Shown: positions 51,506-59,747 of the stretch, one piece after another | How positions within the stretch are numbered: the first letter of the stretch is position 1 | Layout: the number at the start of each line of letters is the position of its first letter | Made by a program: the position numbers and the translations under genes | Origin: Aved-18 sp964606665 | GTDB taxonomy: Bacteria; Cyanobacteriota; Vampirovibrionia; Obscuribacterales; Obscuribacteraceae | Assembly: GCA_964606665.1 (NCBI GenBank) | Contig: CAZSHS010000002.1 | Location: 133,079 to 197,078, forward strand | Direction: 5' to 3' | Length of the DNA: 64,000 nucleotides | Notes under the pieces: generated by a model | Seen by the model: the letters and a program-made list of their open reading frames with translations, nothing else | What the model was told of the DNA's origin: nothing | Databases searched by the model: none

Positions 51506-52767
51506 ACTCCAAATCCCTCATAAACAAAAGCACCTTGAATAGCTTCTAAGTCTCGTACAGTTACTCCATGTGCTCGACAAACTTTACGCCAATTCAATTG
51601 TATCTCATTAGTCATTTCTTCTACTATCAATTGCGCTTGACTCTCATCCAATAAGAATCGAGAACGTTGACTGAGCAGATTTTTCGCATTAGCAAATCGA
51701 CCCATATCGCCGCAAGCCATGGCTAAATCGCGATGCTCAAGTGACACTGCAGGTGATGGCGTAAGGTCATACGCTGGAGCCAAATGCCAATTACGAGCAA
51801 AACTAATACAAGCATGGTTTCTTGGATGATCGTCGTTATTAGAAATAAGTGCGTTAAAACACATCCGTCGAAATAACTCCAAAGAATCCTTTTTCGGATC
51901 TTCAACTACTCTGCGAATTTCTTCAGCCAAAAGAACGTAAGACCAACGCTCTCGATTCATAGGCGATTCATCGGCACCAAGCAATGTGAGAGCACTAATC
52001 ATTCGTGCCCTCAAATATCCAGATTTTGATTTCTTGCGGTCAAATCGATGCACTAAAAGTACATCTTTGCCACCAATTTTTTCTAAGCGGCTTCTAGCAG
52101 AATTGATTTTACATATTCTTGCCAGTTCAAGCATCGCATGCTCTACACGAGGATTATTCCATCGATCATCGGGTCTTGAAAATTTAGCTACCCAAAGTCC
52201 AGACTCGTCTTCAACAACTGCTTTAGGTCGTGCACCTCCCATTGATGTGCCAATAAGCAAAATGTCCTTTGTTTGCACAGTGGCGAAATCAGTTTCCATT
52301 ACTTGTTCTTCAATTAGCCGATGCGCGATTGACTGCAACTTCTCCAGTTGAAGCGTGTTATTGAATTTTCTAAGCGGTGCCGGAGGCTCTTGATTCAATC
52401 CAAATCCAAGAGCCCCGGCTCTATCATCAGGAGATTCCAACAAATAATCGATCTCATCAAGATTCGTTTTTCCGGAATATTTTTCAATAAGCTGACGCCC
52501 CCAATAGTCTGGACCTGCATCGCGTAAAGAGTTGAAAACGCCTTGAAATTTAGCGCTTTTATATGTAGCTGTTCCTAGTTTCAACTCAACTGGGTCTATT
52601 TCAACAGAATCATTTCGAGCAAGATAAGTTTTGCCATAAACAAACTGGCCAACTGTATTTCCACTCCGATCGCTGTCCAGACGCAACAACCCAGCAGTCA
52701 CACTTTGAGTTTGTCCTGGTAGAGTAACATAAACATAACACTCTTTTTTCGAGCGCTTAGAAATCAT
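51502..52767 (-). CDS. hipA: HipA-family Ser/Thr kinase toxin
   Basis: 421 residues. N-terminal HipA couple domain (VTAGLLRLDSD ... GQFVYGKTYLA), then the kinase: phosphate loop GTSMGGARPKA, VAKFSRPDD, catalytic loop ISNNDDHPRNHA, and metal Asp in LAPAYDLTPSP. All key residues are present, so it should be active. HipA toxins phosphorylate tRNA synthetases or other targets and cause persistence. The start overlaps the end of the antitoxin gene by 11 bases. Confidence 0.9.
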   Translation of the reverse strand: MISKRSKKECYVYVTLPGQTQSVTAGLLRLDSDRSGNTVGQFVYGKTYLARNDSVEIDPVELKLGTATYKSAKFQGVFNSLRDAGPDYWGRQLIEKYSGKTNLDEIDYLLESPDDRAGALGFGLNQEPPAPLRKFNNTLQLEKLQSIAHRLIEEQVMETDFATVQTKDILLIGTSMGGARPKAVVEDESGLWVAKFSRPDDRWNNPRVEHAMLELARICKINSARSRLEKIGGKDVLLVHRFDRKKSKSGYLRARMISALTLLGADESPMNRERWSYVLLAEEIRRVVEDPKKDSLELFRRMCFNALISNNDDHPRNHACISFARNWHLAPAYDLTPSPAVSLEHRDLAMACGDMGRFANAKNLLSQRSRFLLDESQAQLIVEEMTNEIQLNWRKVCRAHGVTVRDLEAIQGAFVYEGFGV

Positions 52768-53098
52768 TGTTCAAGCCTTTTTCTACTCGGACACGCTGAC
52801 GCTGTCTATGAGAATCAAGCGCGATGCCCTCTAAATCTTTAGCCGGATCAGCGACTTCAAATAACTGATCAAGATGGTCGTACAGCCAAAGTAATGCGGT
52901 ATAAACGACAATGCCTGTAGACGGTTTTCCTTTCTCGGCATCCATCACAGCTCGCGGTCCGGTCCCAATTCGCTCGGCGACATTAGCAACAGTCATATTT
53001 CTGCGAATACGAGCTATCCGCAAGTTTTCACCAAGTTGAAGCAAAGCTTGCTCGACAGGGTAAGGTGGAGATTCAACCAATTTATTAGAACGAGTCAT
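52757..53098 (-). CDS. hipB: HipB-like XRE-family antitoxin
   Basis: 113 residues. Helix-turn-helix in ENLRIARIRRNMTVANVAER-IGTGPRAVMDAEKG (about 27-60). It neutralises HipA and represses the operon. First gene of the pair; translational overlap with hipA. A palindromic site covers its start region. Longer than E. coli HipB (88 residues) with a basic C-terminal tail (HRQRQRVRVEKG). Confidence 0.85.
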   Translation of the reverse strand: MTRSNKLVESPPYPVEQALLQLGENLRIARIRRNMTVANVAERIGTGPRAVMDAEKGKPSTGIVVYTALLWLYDHLDQLFEVADPAKDLEGIALDSHRQRQRVRVEKGLNNDF

Positions 53099-53146
53099 AT
53101 GCTTTTAAAAGCCAATTAACTAACTTATTATGCTTTTAATAGCATA
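53098..53146 (-). promoter_or_regulatory. Candidate HipB operator
   Basis: TATGCTTTTAATAGCATA (53129-53146) is an 18-base inverted repeat with TATGCT/AGCATA arms. A related TATGCTTTTAAAAGC begins at 53098, overlapping the start codon, 31 bases (three helical turns) away. Both sit where autoregulation of hipBA is expected. Confidence 0.6.
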
Positions 53147-53160
53147 CCACGCCAAGTGGA

Positions 53161-54468
53161 TTATGGCAATTCGAAATACGGGCGATACTTCCACTGTTCT
53201 ATCTTGGCTTTATCCGCAGCGGCTAATTCAGTCAGTCCCATCTTCTCAAAAAGCTTGTAGCGATAGTAATAAGCATCGCCAGAATAAGAATCAATCTCGA
53301 TTGCCTTGCTAAGCGAATCTCGGGCTTCATCATTCAAGCCATTCAACATTTGCATCAAACCCAGATCAGACAATATCTCTGCACTATTGGGTCTAGTTTC
53401 ATTGGCTTCACAAGCCAGCCTTAATGCTCCAGGCAAATCACCAGTCTTCCACAAATAAGTCGATTTTGCACACATTACATAGACCCGCTCAAGAACGGAC
53501 TTAGCAAGTTCCTGGGCAATGTCTAAATCTCTTTTGGCATCTTCAAATTGCCCAAGCAACATCCGACAAAGCGCTCGGTTAATCAGTGGAAACGACGCTG
53601 TCGAGTCGAGCTGGTGCGAATTCGTTAGCTCCTGAATGGCAGTCTCAAACTTGCGCTCCTTCATGCGGATAGAAGAACTAAAAGTGAGCAAATGTGCCAT
53701 CTGCTCTTTGGGAAGTTTATCGGTTAAGTTCTGCATCAAAGAATGAAAATCGGATATAGCCTTTTCAGTTTGATGAACCTTCATTTCAAGCTGAATACGC
53801 TCAAGTTTTGACCACAAGTCCGGCTTTTTAATTCTATCAAGCTCAGCTAGTGCCTCGTCGTGCTTATAGAGACGCTGCAAGGCTTCCGCTCTGAACAGGT
53901 GAAGTTGCTCAGCTTCTTTGTGTTTAGCTGTCCGACCTTCACTTGCAATCAATACATCTTCGAAACGGTCGAGCTTTAATAGAGCATGCAATTTCAAAAT
54001 TAAAATCGGCTCGTAGTAAGAGATCTGATTAAGATAGCGATCTGCAACTGATATCACTTCCTCAAAATGGCTCATGGCAAGATGGGCATGCCCACAGTAA
54101 AGATAAAGATCTCGTTTCTTTGGAAAGCGGGCAATCATTTTTTCATACAGCTCAATAGCTTCAGCATAATTCTTATCAACGAATTTTACGTGTGCTTTTT
54201 GAATATTGCGATCACCTATTGCCAAGGCACAAAAGAAAACCAAGACACTTACAAAGTTTGGCGCTTGAATGCTTTTGGTTATGTCCTGATAGAAAATGAA
54301 AGCGAGCACCGCTAGCAATGCCATCAAACCAACAGCGACTCTGCAAGATGTTTTGAACGAAGCAAGGTCTCTATAAAACAAAACTTTGAATGTGATAAGT
54401 CCGATGCCCAGGATGAAAAGCATCAGATTTAGGACATATACTAAAGTCACTGTCTGTTCGTGACTCAT
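53161..54468 (-). CDS. Membrane-anchored TPR-repeat protein
   Basis: 435 residues. Three hydrophobic segments in the first 85 residues (LVYVLNLMLFILGIGLITF, RVAVGLMALLAVLAFIFY, FVSVLVFFCALAIG). The rest is TPR solenoid: KNYAEAIELYEKMIARFPKK, YLYCGHAHLAMSHFEEVISV, ALCRMLLGQFEDAKRDLDIA, SDLGLMQMLNGLNDEARDSL. Likely a scaffold facing the cytoplasm. It starts directly at the stop of the preceding minus-strand gene (no spacer), so the two are coupled. Confidence 0.8.
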   Translation of the reverse strand: MSHEQTVTLVYVLNLMLFILGIGLITFKVLFYRDLASFKTSCRVAVGLMALLAVLAFIFYQDITKSIQAPNFVSVLVFFCALAIGDRNIQKAHVKFVDKNYAEAIELYEKMIARFPKKRDLYLYCGHAHLAMSHFEEVISVADRYLNQISYYEPILILKLHALLKLDRFEDVLIASEGRTAKHKEAEQLHLFRAEALQRLYKHDEALAELDRIKKPDLWSKLERIQLEMKVHQTEKAISDFHSLMQNLTDKLPKEQMAHLLTFSSSIRMKERKFETAIQELTNSHQLDSTASFPLINRALCRMLLGQFEDAKRDLDIAQELAKSVLERVYVMCAKSTYLWKTGDLPGALRLACEANETRPNSAEILSDLGLMQMLNGLNDEARDSLSKAIEIDSYSGDAYYYRYKLFEKMGLTELAAADKAKIEQWKYRPYFELP

Positions 54469-55011
54469 TTATAGAGTACTCAACAAAATCGGACAGCGCT
54501 CAGTGAATATCTTGCAGCTCTCATCTACATCTTTCTTGTAGAACTTCACAAGCTCGACAATCTGCGCATCTTTCTCCTGCAATAACGAATCAGCAAAGAG
54601 AGGTCTTGATTCTGGCGGCAAATACAATTCCATGTACTCATCTACTAAAGGACTAATCAGATTCATTAAATCGTACATTCTGATGAGCTGGCAGAGCGAA
54701 GCTATCTCAGTTGCCACAAGCATCTCGTCTTCTTTTCCAGCTAGATAACTCTGCACAAGACTCTGCACATTTTCTATTTCTTCGCCAATGCTGTCCACGT
54801 CAATGTTCGCGACAGAATAAGCTTGATTGAAAATGTCTTGTTCCAATCTGCGGCTGGTCTTTTTTAGCTGTGAGTACTCATCTAAAAACTCAAGATACAA
54901 ATTAAACGGCCAAAGCTCGCGCCCAGAAAATAGTACAGAAGCTTCCTTGATGCTCAACTTGCTATTAACTATTTTATGGGAAACGTCTTGCAGTTCTTTG
55001 ACGGAGGGCAT
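54469..55011 (-). CDS. Unknown helical cytoplasmic protein
   Basis: 180 residues, acidic and almost wholly helical (KLSIKEASVLFSGRELWPFN, EEIENVQSLVQSYLAGKEDE, LCQLIRMYDLMNLISPLVDE). No signal peptide or known motif. Its stop is immediately followed by the ATG of the TPR gene, so they probably act together. The 42 bases before it contain no obvious promoter. Confidence 0.65.
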   Translation of the reverse strand: MPSVKELQDVSHKIVNSKLSIKEASVLFSGRELWPFNLYLEFLDEYSQLKKTSRRLEQDIFNQAYSVANIDVDSIGEEIENVQSLVQSYLAGKEDEMLVATEIASLCQLIRMYDLMNLISPLVDEYMELYLPPESRPLFADSLLQEKDAQIVELVKFYKKDVDESCKIFTERCPILLSTL

Positions 55012-55053
55012 TAGGCAAATTCCATGGGCAAATCCAAATTTTAGCTATACCCC

Positions 55054-56409
55054 TTAGACCTGCCTCACAGCAGGCGGTGCCCAATCACCATTCAACACGC
55101 TAGCGCATGGTGCATAAAGTCTCATCGTCACACCAAGCGTTCCCGATGCTGGAGCTGGAAGCCAATTTGCGACTTTATCCGCGCCAGGATTTTTGTGTTG
55201 TATATAAAGATCTACTGAGCCATCAGAATTTTTGTTCAATGGCATCCACGAACTAATCGCAAATCGATTCAGTTCATTTGCAAATTGAAATCCAGCTTCA
55301 TCATACATGGTGACAGACCAGAAAGCATTCACCGGGGGTAGTGCCTCTTTTTCGAAGTGAAGCACATAATTTTTATCACCAGAAAGCGGCTTGCCATTGG
55401 CATCTGCAAAGTTCAACGGATAAACTGCATCCTCAGGTGGATTTGCACCTAATCCTGCCATCGAAACAATCGCTCGCTTGAGATAATAATTTCCATAAAC
55501 TCCAATTGAGTCGGTATTCATTGCCCAGCCATTGACTGGTCTTCCCATCGCTTTTAGCTTACTTAACATCAGCTTTAATGCGTCTTGAGTACCACGTACA
55601 AATTCTTGCTTCAATTTTTGATCGAGTTGTGAAAGTTTGAAATCTTTTCCGACTTCAAATCCAAGACGCCCAAGTCGAGCAATAATAGACCAATCAGAAT
55701 CATGAGGCGGATTGGTCTTTACCAATTCAGCCGCCATTGCAAAGTACTCTTCTGGCGACATTGCATTGACGAATTCCAGTGGGGGAGTTTTCATGTCTAC
55801 ACTTGCATCCTGTGCAAACGAAGGCACTACATTCGATGGCGTACCACTCCAGTTGGACAAAGGTGTTATTTTCATAGCATCTTGCAGGGCATGCACGCTT
55901 GCATAGTCGTCGGGTCCGTCAGTTTTAGTGCGTCCAATAATCCAAACAAACGGTGTGGGAGCATTGATTCTAAAAACCCCATCTGGTAGTTTTCCACTCC
56001 AATCCGACGGGACAATGGCATAATTTTGCGCATGGGTTCCCGATGTCCGCCAACCTGGCGAGGCAAAAACATCGGTCCACATATCGAGCATCGGCATCAA
56101 ATAGTATCTGCCATTTGTGTCGGGAATCGAGACAATTACCGGTTCTTTGGTCAAGTCAAGCCATGCTGAGCTGTATAAAGTGTCAAAATTGGGTCTCACT
56201 ACCACTTTGAATTCGGCATCAGGAAACGCTTTTATATGGCAAAAGGTATTAACTGGTCCATAACCCATTTTCTGTCCGACAGGCATATTAGTTAACTGTC
56301 GGCGTGTGACTTCCATTGTAATGAGCGGATAAAAGTAGCTGTATGCCTCAGAGCCGATTGCATAAGCAAGCTCAGGAGTGATGCCCAATGATGCAGTAAT
56401 GGTGTTCAT
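55054..56409 (-). CDS. DUF1254/DUF1214 protein
   Basis: 451 residues. N-terminal DUF1254 block AYSYFYPLITMEVTRRQLTN-MPVG, then FPDAEFKVVVRPNFDTLYSS-AWLDL, and PDTNGRYYLMPMLDMWTDVF. C-terminal DUF1214: LPPVNAFWSVTMYDEAGFQF, and SVDLYIQHKNPGADKVANWL-PAP. No signal peptide here, although many members are secreted. Enzymatic role of the family is unknown. Stands alone, divergent from the avidin-like gene. Confidence 0.9.
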   Translation of the reverse strand: MNTITASLGITPELAYAIGSEAYSYFYPLITMEVTRRQLTNMPVGQKMGYGPVNTFCHIKAFPDAEFKVVVRPNFDTLYSSAWLDLTKEPVIVSIPDTNGRYYLMPMLDMWTDVFASPGWRTSGTHAQNYAIVPSDWSGKLPDGVFRINAPTPFVWIIGRTKTDGPDDYASVHALQDAMKITPLSNWSGTPSNVVPSFAQDASVDMKTPPLEFVNAMSPEEYFAMAAELVKTNPPHDSDWSIIARLGRLGFEVGKDFKLSQLDQKLKQEFVRGTQDALKLMLSKLKAMGRPVNGWAMNTDSIGVYGNYYLKRAIVSMAGLGANPPEDAVYPLNFADANGKPLSGDKNYVLHFEKEALPPVNAFWSVTMYDEAGFQFANELNRFAISSWMPLNKNSDGSVDLYIQHKNPGADKVANWLPAPASGTLGVTMRLYAPCASVLNGDWAPPAVRQV

Positions 56410-56540
56410 AGTGCCTCCGCCAGGTAATTCAGGTCACAGTAGATGACTAATTTATCAGCTTGGCAGCTTAAACTACAGCTCATCCTTTAGAACGAACGTA
56501 TTCCGTCTCAGGCAGGAGGTTCTGGATATCAAGCCTTTTT

Positions 56541-56546
56541 TATAAT
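56541..56546 (+). promoter_or_regulatory. Perfect -10 box TATAAT before the avidin-like gene
   Basis: TATAAT after a T-run, 32 bases before ATG 56579. No good -35 hexamer was found at 15-18 bases, so support is partial. Confidence 0.35.
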
Positions 56547-56578
56547 TTAAACAATCGCCGTTTCTACAAGGAAGTGTC

Positions 56579-57022
56579 ATGAAAGAAAAACTGCAGATTG
56601 CCGGGTTGTGGCACAATCAACACAGCTCAGAGATTGACCTGAGTCAAAGCGAAAATGGTCAAATTACCGGAGCTTTCAAAACTTGCACACAGGGCATCCA
56701 TAAAGAATATCCCCTAACTGGATTTGCCCACGATGACGTCGTGGCTTTTTGCGTGAATTTTATCGAACATGGAAGCATCACAGCATGGGTAGGGCAAATT
56801 CAATATCAAAATGAAAAGCCTTTTTTAAACACACTTTGGCATATGTCCACGGAAATGGGTAAGTACGAAGCTCGCGATGACAAGTCGTGGAAATCAATAC
56901 TATCTGGTGCCGACCGATTCTATCGCGGACCTGCGATTTCAATGACTGGCGAAGGCGAAACAGAATCAATTGCTCAGTATCCACCCTATCTAGTTGGAGC
57001 TAGAAAGGCTTCAATCTATTAA
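56579..57022 (+). CDS. Avidin/streptavidin-family protein, no signal peptide
   Basis: 147 residues. Avidin-like order of strands: IAGLWHNQHSSEIDLSQ (aligns with streptavidin WYNQLGS, keeping the biotin-binding Asn and Ser), QITGAFKTC (Tyr and Ser replaced by Phe and Thr), YPLTGF, VVAFCVNF (Trp79 position is Phe), GSITAWVGQI (Ser88, Thr90, Trp92 kept), LNTLWHMS (Trp108 kept), SWKSILSGADRFYRG (Trp120 and Asp128 kept). So most but not all biotin contacts remain. Known avidins are secreted; this one begins MKEKLQ and should be cytoplasmic. AAGGAAG lies before ATG. It may bind biotin or a related ligand. Confidence 0.72.
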   Translation: MKEKLQIAGLWHNQHSSEIDLSQSENGQITGAFKTCTQGIHKEYPLTGFAHDDVVAFCVNFIEHGSITAWVGQIQYQNEKPFLNTLWHMSTEMGKYEARDDKSWKSILSGADRFYRGPAISMTGEGETESIAQYPPYLVGARKASIY

Positions 57023-57077
57023 TTCGACTAATCGGCCTATGGATTGATTCTTTTTAGCGAAATTCCAAATATTGTAA

Positions 57078-57214
57078 TAAGGTGCAAATCTAAAAATTTG
57101 CATTAGGTTTCCGGAAAACACCCCCCCGAGGTGCCGGAAAAATGGAATAGGCAAGGTTTAAAAGCACTTAGCTTCCTTGCCTATTTCTCAAAAGGAAAAT
57201 TTCTAAGGTGCAAA
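57078..57214 (+). ncRNA. Structured leader of the universal stress protein gene
   Basis: Three successive hairpins: TGCAAAT/ATTTGCA (57083-57089, 57096-57102); TTTCCGG/CCGGAAA (57108-57114, 57134-57140) enclosing CACC/GGTG around a C-rich loop; and a perfect 11-bp stem AATAGGCAAGG/CCTTGCCTATT (57146-57156, 57175-57185). The 11-base sequence TAAGGTGCAAA occurs at both ends (57078-57088, 57204-57214), the second copy forming the ribosome binding site. TTTGCA of the first hairpin could also pair with that site. Not matched to any riboswitch class I know. Confidence 0.5.
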
Positions 57215-57218
57215 AATT

Positions 57219-58055
57219 ATGGTTACAAGATTACTCCTGGCACTAACTGGTACCAAACAATCGTTATTTGCAAGCGAAGTAGCATTCAAGTTAGCTGCAA
57301 AAACTCAAGCATCAATCACCGCTCAACACGTAATCGACACATATACAAGCTGGGAATTTCTTCGCAACGACGAACCTGGGCTTTTAGCAAGCGGGTTGTA
57401 CACTGACGCCTTCACAAATTTGAGACACTCCCAAAAAAACATTGCAAACGAACTAATTGCAGTTTGGAAAAGCTTAGCCGACAAACAAAATGTCGAATAC
57501 AAGTGTTTTATTGATGAAGGAAATCCAGTAAAAGAAATCTGCAAAAGATCAAAGAATTTCGACCTGGTGATAGTAGGGCACCGCGCGCGGTTACAAGATG
57601 AACCAGAAGGTGATCCATGGCACGGGGTCAAATATACTGTGGCAGAAGGACTCGCTCATGACTGTGCCAAACCACTCTTAATAGTTCAGCAGCCGGTGAA
57701 AAAACTATGGAAAAAAGTTTTAGTCTTGATGTCACCCAATCATGAAAATTCAAATTTTCTGCGTGCCTGTAGCGGCATGGCTAGTTCACTTGGAGCTCAT
57801 TCTGAAGCCAAATTCATAGCTAATATGCCGCCAGCAAAAACAGATGATCTTTTCTTGAATGAAGATTTCAACCACACACTACTTATACTTCCCACAAGAA
57901 TTGAAAGCTCTAAAAGAGTTTCAATTCTAGACGAGCCAACAGAACTTTTCGTACGTCGATTGTCTCTACCGGCGATACTACTTTGGCCCGAGGAATCGGC
58001 ATACAAAATCGAACAAATAGACGAAACAGATACCGAAGTTGCTTCCTCGCGCTAA
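57219..58055 (+). CDS. Universal stress protein (UspA) family, tandem-domain form
   Basis: 278 residues. Residues 1-145 form a Usp domain: MVTRLLLALTGTKQSLFASE, AAKTQASITAQHVIDTYTSW, then VKEICKRSKNFDLVIVGHRA, GLAHDCAKPLLIVQQP. The second half (KVLVLMSPNHENSNFLRACS ... LSLPAILLWPEE) is a diverged second Usp fold. The usual GxxGxxxxxxxxxGS nucleotide motif is degenerate in both halves. Cytoplasmic. AAGGTG lies before ATG. The last 4 bases overlap the end of the acetyltransferase gene. Confidence 0.8.
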   Translation: MVTRLLLALTGTKQSLFASEVAFKLAAKTQASITAQHVIDTYTSWEFLRNDEPGLLASGLYTDAFTNLRHSQKNIANELIAVWKSLADKQNVEYKCFIDEGNPVKEICKRSKNFDLVIVGHRARLQDEPEGDPWHGVKYTVAEGLAHDCAKPLLIVQQPVKKLWKKVLVLMSPNHENSNFLRACSGMASSLGAHSEAKFIANMPPAKTDDLFLNEDFNHTLLILPTRIESSKRVSILDEPTELFVRRLSLPAILLWPEESAYKIEQIDETDTEVASSR

Positions 58056-58885
58056 CCTAACTCGAAGGTTGTAACACCGTAAATATCATTGTAAGGCAGG
58101 TTTGGTGGACTACCATAGTACATTCGCGCACAGCCGAAGCACTCTGTCATTTTGTATTGACTCGCTAATTCAATTGCATTTAGGTTGATTTCAGGGGTAT
58201 CAAGAAAAACGGGCTCGCCTATTGCTACTGTATTTAGTGCTCTAAATAACTGATTAGCAATTTCTGGTGTTTTAGCAAACAATGGTCCAATCTTCCACCC
58301 TGAATGACAGCATCGAATGGTGCCAAAGCCAAGACACTCATTTGTATTTCGATAAACAAATGTCCTACTTTCAGACATTGAAAGCCAGTTTCTCAAAAAA
58401 ACATTGCGAGCAAAACCGAAGCATCGCCTATCAATTTTTTCAATGTCCAAGAAATCCTTTTCACTAAATGGCAATACACAAGAATTGTCGTAATCGAAAT
58501 TTTGACCCGTTGTCTGCATGCGAAGATTGCGATGGCTAAACTCAAATCCACCTTTTGCGTAAAATGATTGCATTGAAAAAACACCATCCATGCCAATTGC
58601 GGCTTGCGGCTTTAATCTGGATAATAACTTATCGCGTCTAGCCAACCACAAATCTCGTCCCATTCCCGAATTGCGCATATCGGCGCGCACTATAAAGAAT
58701 CCCATGAAACCAAATTCGCCGTTGTAAGATACAGTCGAGCCAGAGCCTATCATTTCGCCATCTTTTTCAAGAACAAGAAATCCATCTGGATCTGTTTGCC
58801 AGAATACATCAGCATCGTGCGCTCCCGGATTCCATCCTTCCAGACGTGCCCATTCGACTGCGATATCTAATTCGTCGCGAGTCAT
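58052..58885 (-). CDS. GNAT N-acetyltransferase (YitH/Acetyltransf_18 type)
   Basis: 277 residues. N-terminal GNAT fold: EWARLEGWNPGAHDADVFWQ, MGFFIVRADMRNSGMGRDLW with the acetyl-CoA R-x-x-GMG loop (71-76), GMDGVFSMQSFYAKGGFEFS. The second half (LDIEKIDRRCFGFARNVFLR, CLGFGTIRC) is the C-terminal acyltransferase-like domain typical of this subgroup. Acetyl acceptor unknown. Convergent with the Usp gene. Confidence 0.85.
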   Translation of the reverse strand: MTRDELDIAVEWARLEGWNPGAHDADVFWQTDPDGFLVLEKDGEMIGSGSTVSYNGEFGFMGFFIVRADMRNSGMGRDLWLARRDKLLSRLKPQAAIGMDGVFSMQSFYAKGGFEFSHRNLRMQTTGQNFDYDNSCVLPFSEKDFLDIEKIDRRCFGFARNVFLRNWLSMSESRTFVYRNTNECLGFGTIRCCHSGWKIGPLFAKTPEIANQLFRALNTVAIGEPVFLDTPEINLNAIELASQYKMTECFGCARMYYGSPPNLPYNDIYGVTTFELG

Positions 58886-58908
58886 TTGCCTAATTGAGGT
58901 TTTAGTAT

Positions 58909-59076
58909 TTATTGCAGATCCTCGGGTCTAAGATAGCGACTGGGTCGAGTCGAGCGGTCCAACTTAATGGTCAAATCAACAAACTCTCTAAAACTATCTG
59001 CCCATTTAACTGGCTTGCCGATTCGGGAGCAGGAGAGTACCTCCTCATGATCAATTTGCAGGTCGATATCATCCAT
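58909..59076 (-). CDS. Small 55-residue protein in a compact minus-strand group
   Basis: ATG 59076 lies 4 bases after the stop of the preceding minus-strand gene. The product begins MDDIDLQIDHEEVLSCSRIG and ends LDRSTRPSRYLRPEDLQ. Acidic N-half, basic C-half, no membrane segment. No ribosome binding site, so translation may depend on coupling. No family recognised. Confidence 0.45.
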   Translation of the reverse strand: MDDIDLQIDHEEVLSCSRIGKPVKWADSFREFVDLTIKLDRSTRPSRYLRPEDLQ

Positions 59077-59080
59077 TTAA

Positions 59081-59428
59081 TTAAATAGACATCCACTCAG
59101 AAGGTTTATCCGGGTTGTATTTGATCCGTTTTTTGTTTTGAAGCAATTTCTGAGCAGCTTCATCAGCGCTTTTGCGATCGCTAAAGCCATGGAGCATATT
59201 ATTCATTTTGAAAATGTGCTTTCCTTTGGGTGACACGTATTCAATCTGACCATCAATATAAAACGGCGTGAATACACCATGGCTTCTGTGGTGAGCGCTT
59301 TTATCCTCCTGCACAATGGCTTGAGTATAGGTTGCATCAGTCTCCACCCATTTGGAGCGGTCACCACCAAAGTAAATTCCTGCAGCAAACAGGGTTACGG
59401 CAAATAAGATGAGAAATGCGATTTTCAT
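59081..59428 (-). CDS. Small DUF3592-like anchored protein
   Basis: 115 residues. One N-terminal TM or signal (about 3-20), then KWVETDATYTQAIVQ, a strand-rich domain (GVFTPFYIDGQIEYVSPKGK) and the ending RIKYNPDKPSEWMSI. The W-x-x-T-x-A-x-V ... Y-(N/D)-P-x-x-P pattern is that of DUF3592 proteins. Its start overlaps the preceding frame's stop (ATGA). Confidence 0.65.
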   Translation of the reverse strand: MKIAFLILFAVTLFAAGIYFGGDRSKWVETDATYTQAIVQEDKSAHHRSHGVFTPFYIDGQIEYVSPKGKHIFKMNNMLHGFSDRKSADEAAQKLLQNKKRIKYNPDKPSEWMSI

Positions 59429-59640
59429 GAGTATTTGGTCTCTTTAATAGTTAAGCAGCGCAAAAGACTTTCCCAAAAGCTGAAGCTCGCGATCAAAACC
59501 CAGTATAACAAATTGTATAAGCCAGCTCTGCTTGAAAAAACGACTCCCGCAAGCAAAAAGTTCAATATATTCACTACAATCAAGCGGCCTACAACGTTAA
59601 TAATTCCGCGTCTGTAAATGCTTACTGTGACTGAACTCAA
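59425..59640 (-). CDS. Possible small membrane protein, start uncertain
   Basis: Up to 71 residues from a TTG at 59640; no ATG or ribosome binding site found. One long hydrophobic stretch (VNILNFLLAGVVFSS) and a second (LYWVLIASFSFW). The stop overlaps the next start (ATGA), which favours a real gene, possibly with a different start. Confidence 0.4.
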   Translation of the reverse strand: MSSVTVSIYRRGIINVVGRLIVVNILNFLLAGVVFSSRAGLYNLLYWVLIASFSFWESLLRCLTIKETKYS

Positions 59641-59747
59641 AATGGCACTTGTGAGAAATTCTGCGCATATTTAATACACGATGAAACGAACACCAAAAGA
59701 CACCCTCGATCTGTCGTAAGATTTTCGGCATAAACGCAGCAATTCAA

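Noticed and set aside
57061..57214. Known riboswitch (guanidine-III, c-di-GMP, fluoride) before the Usp gene
   Set aside because: CCGG and GAGGTGC strings look similar in part, but the required pseudoknot and conserved core bases of those classes were not found.
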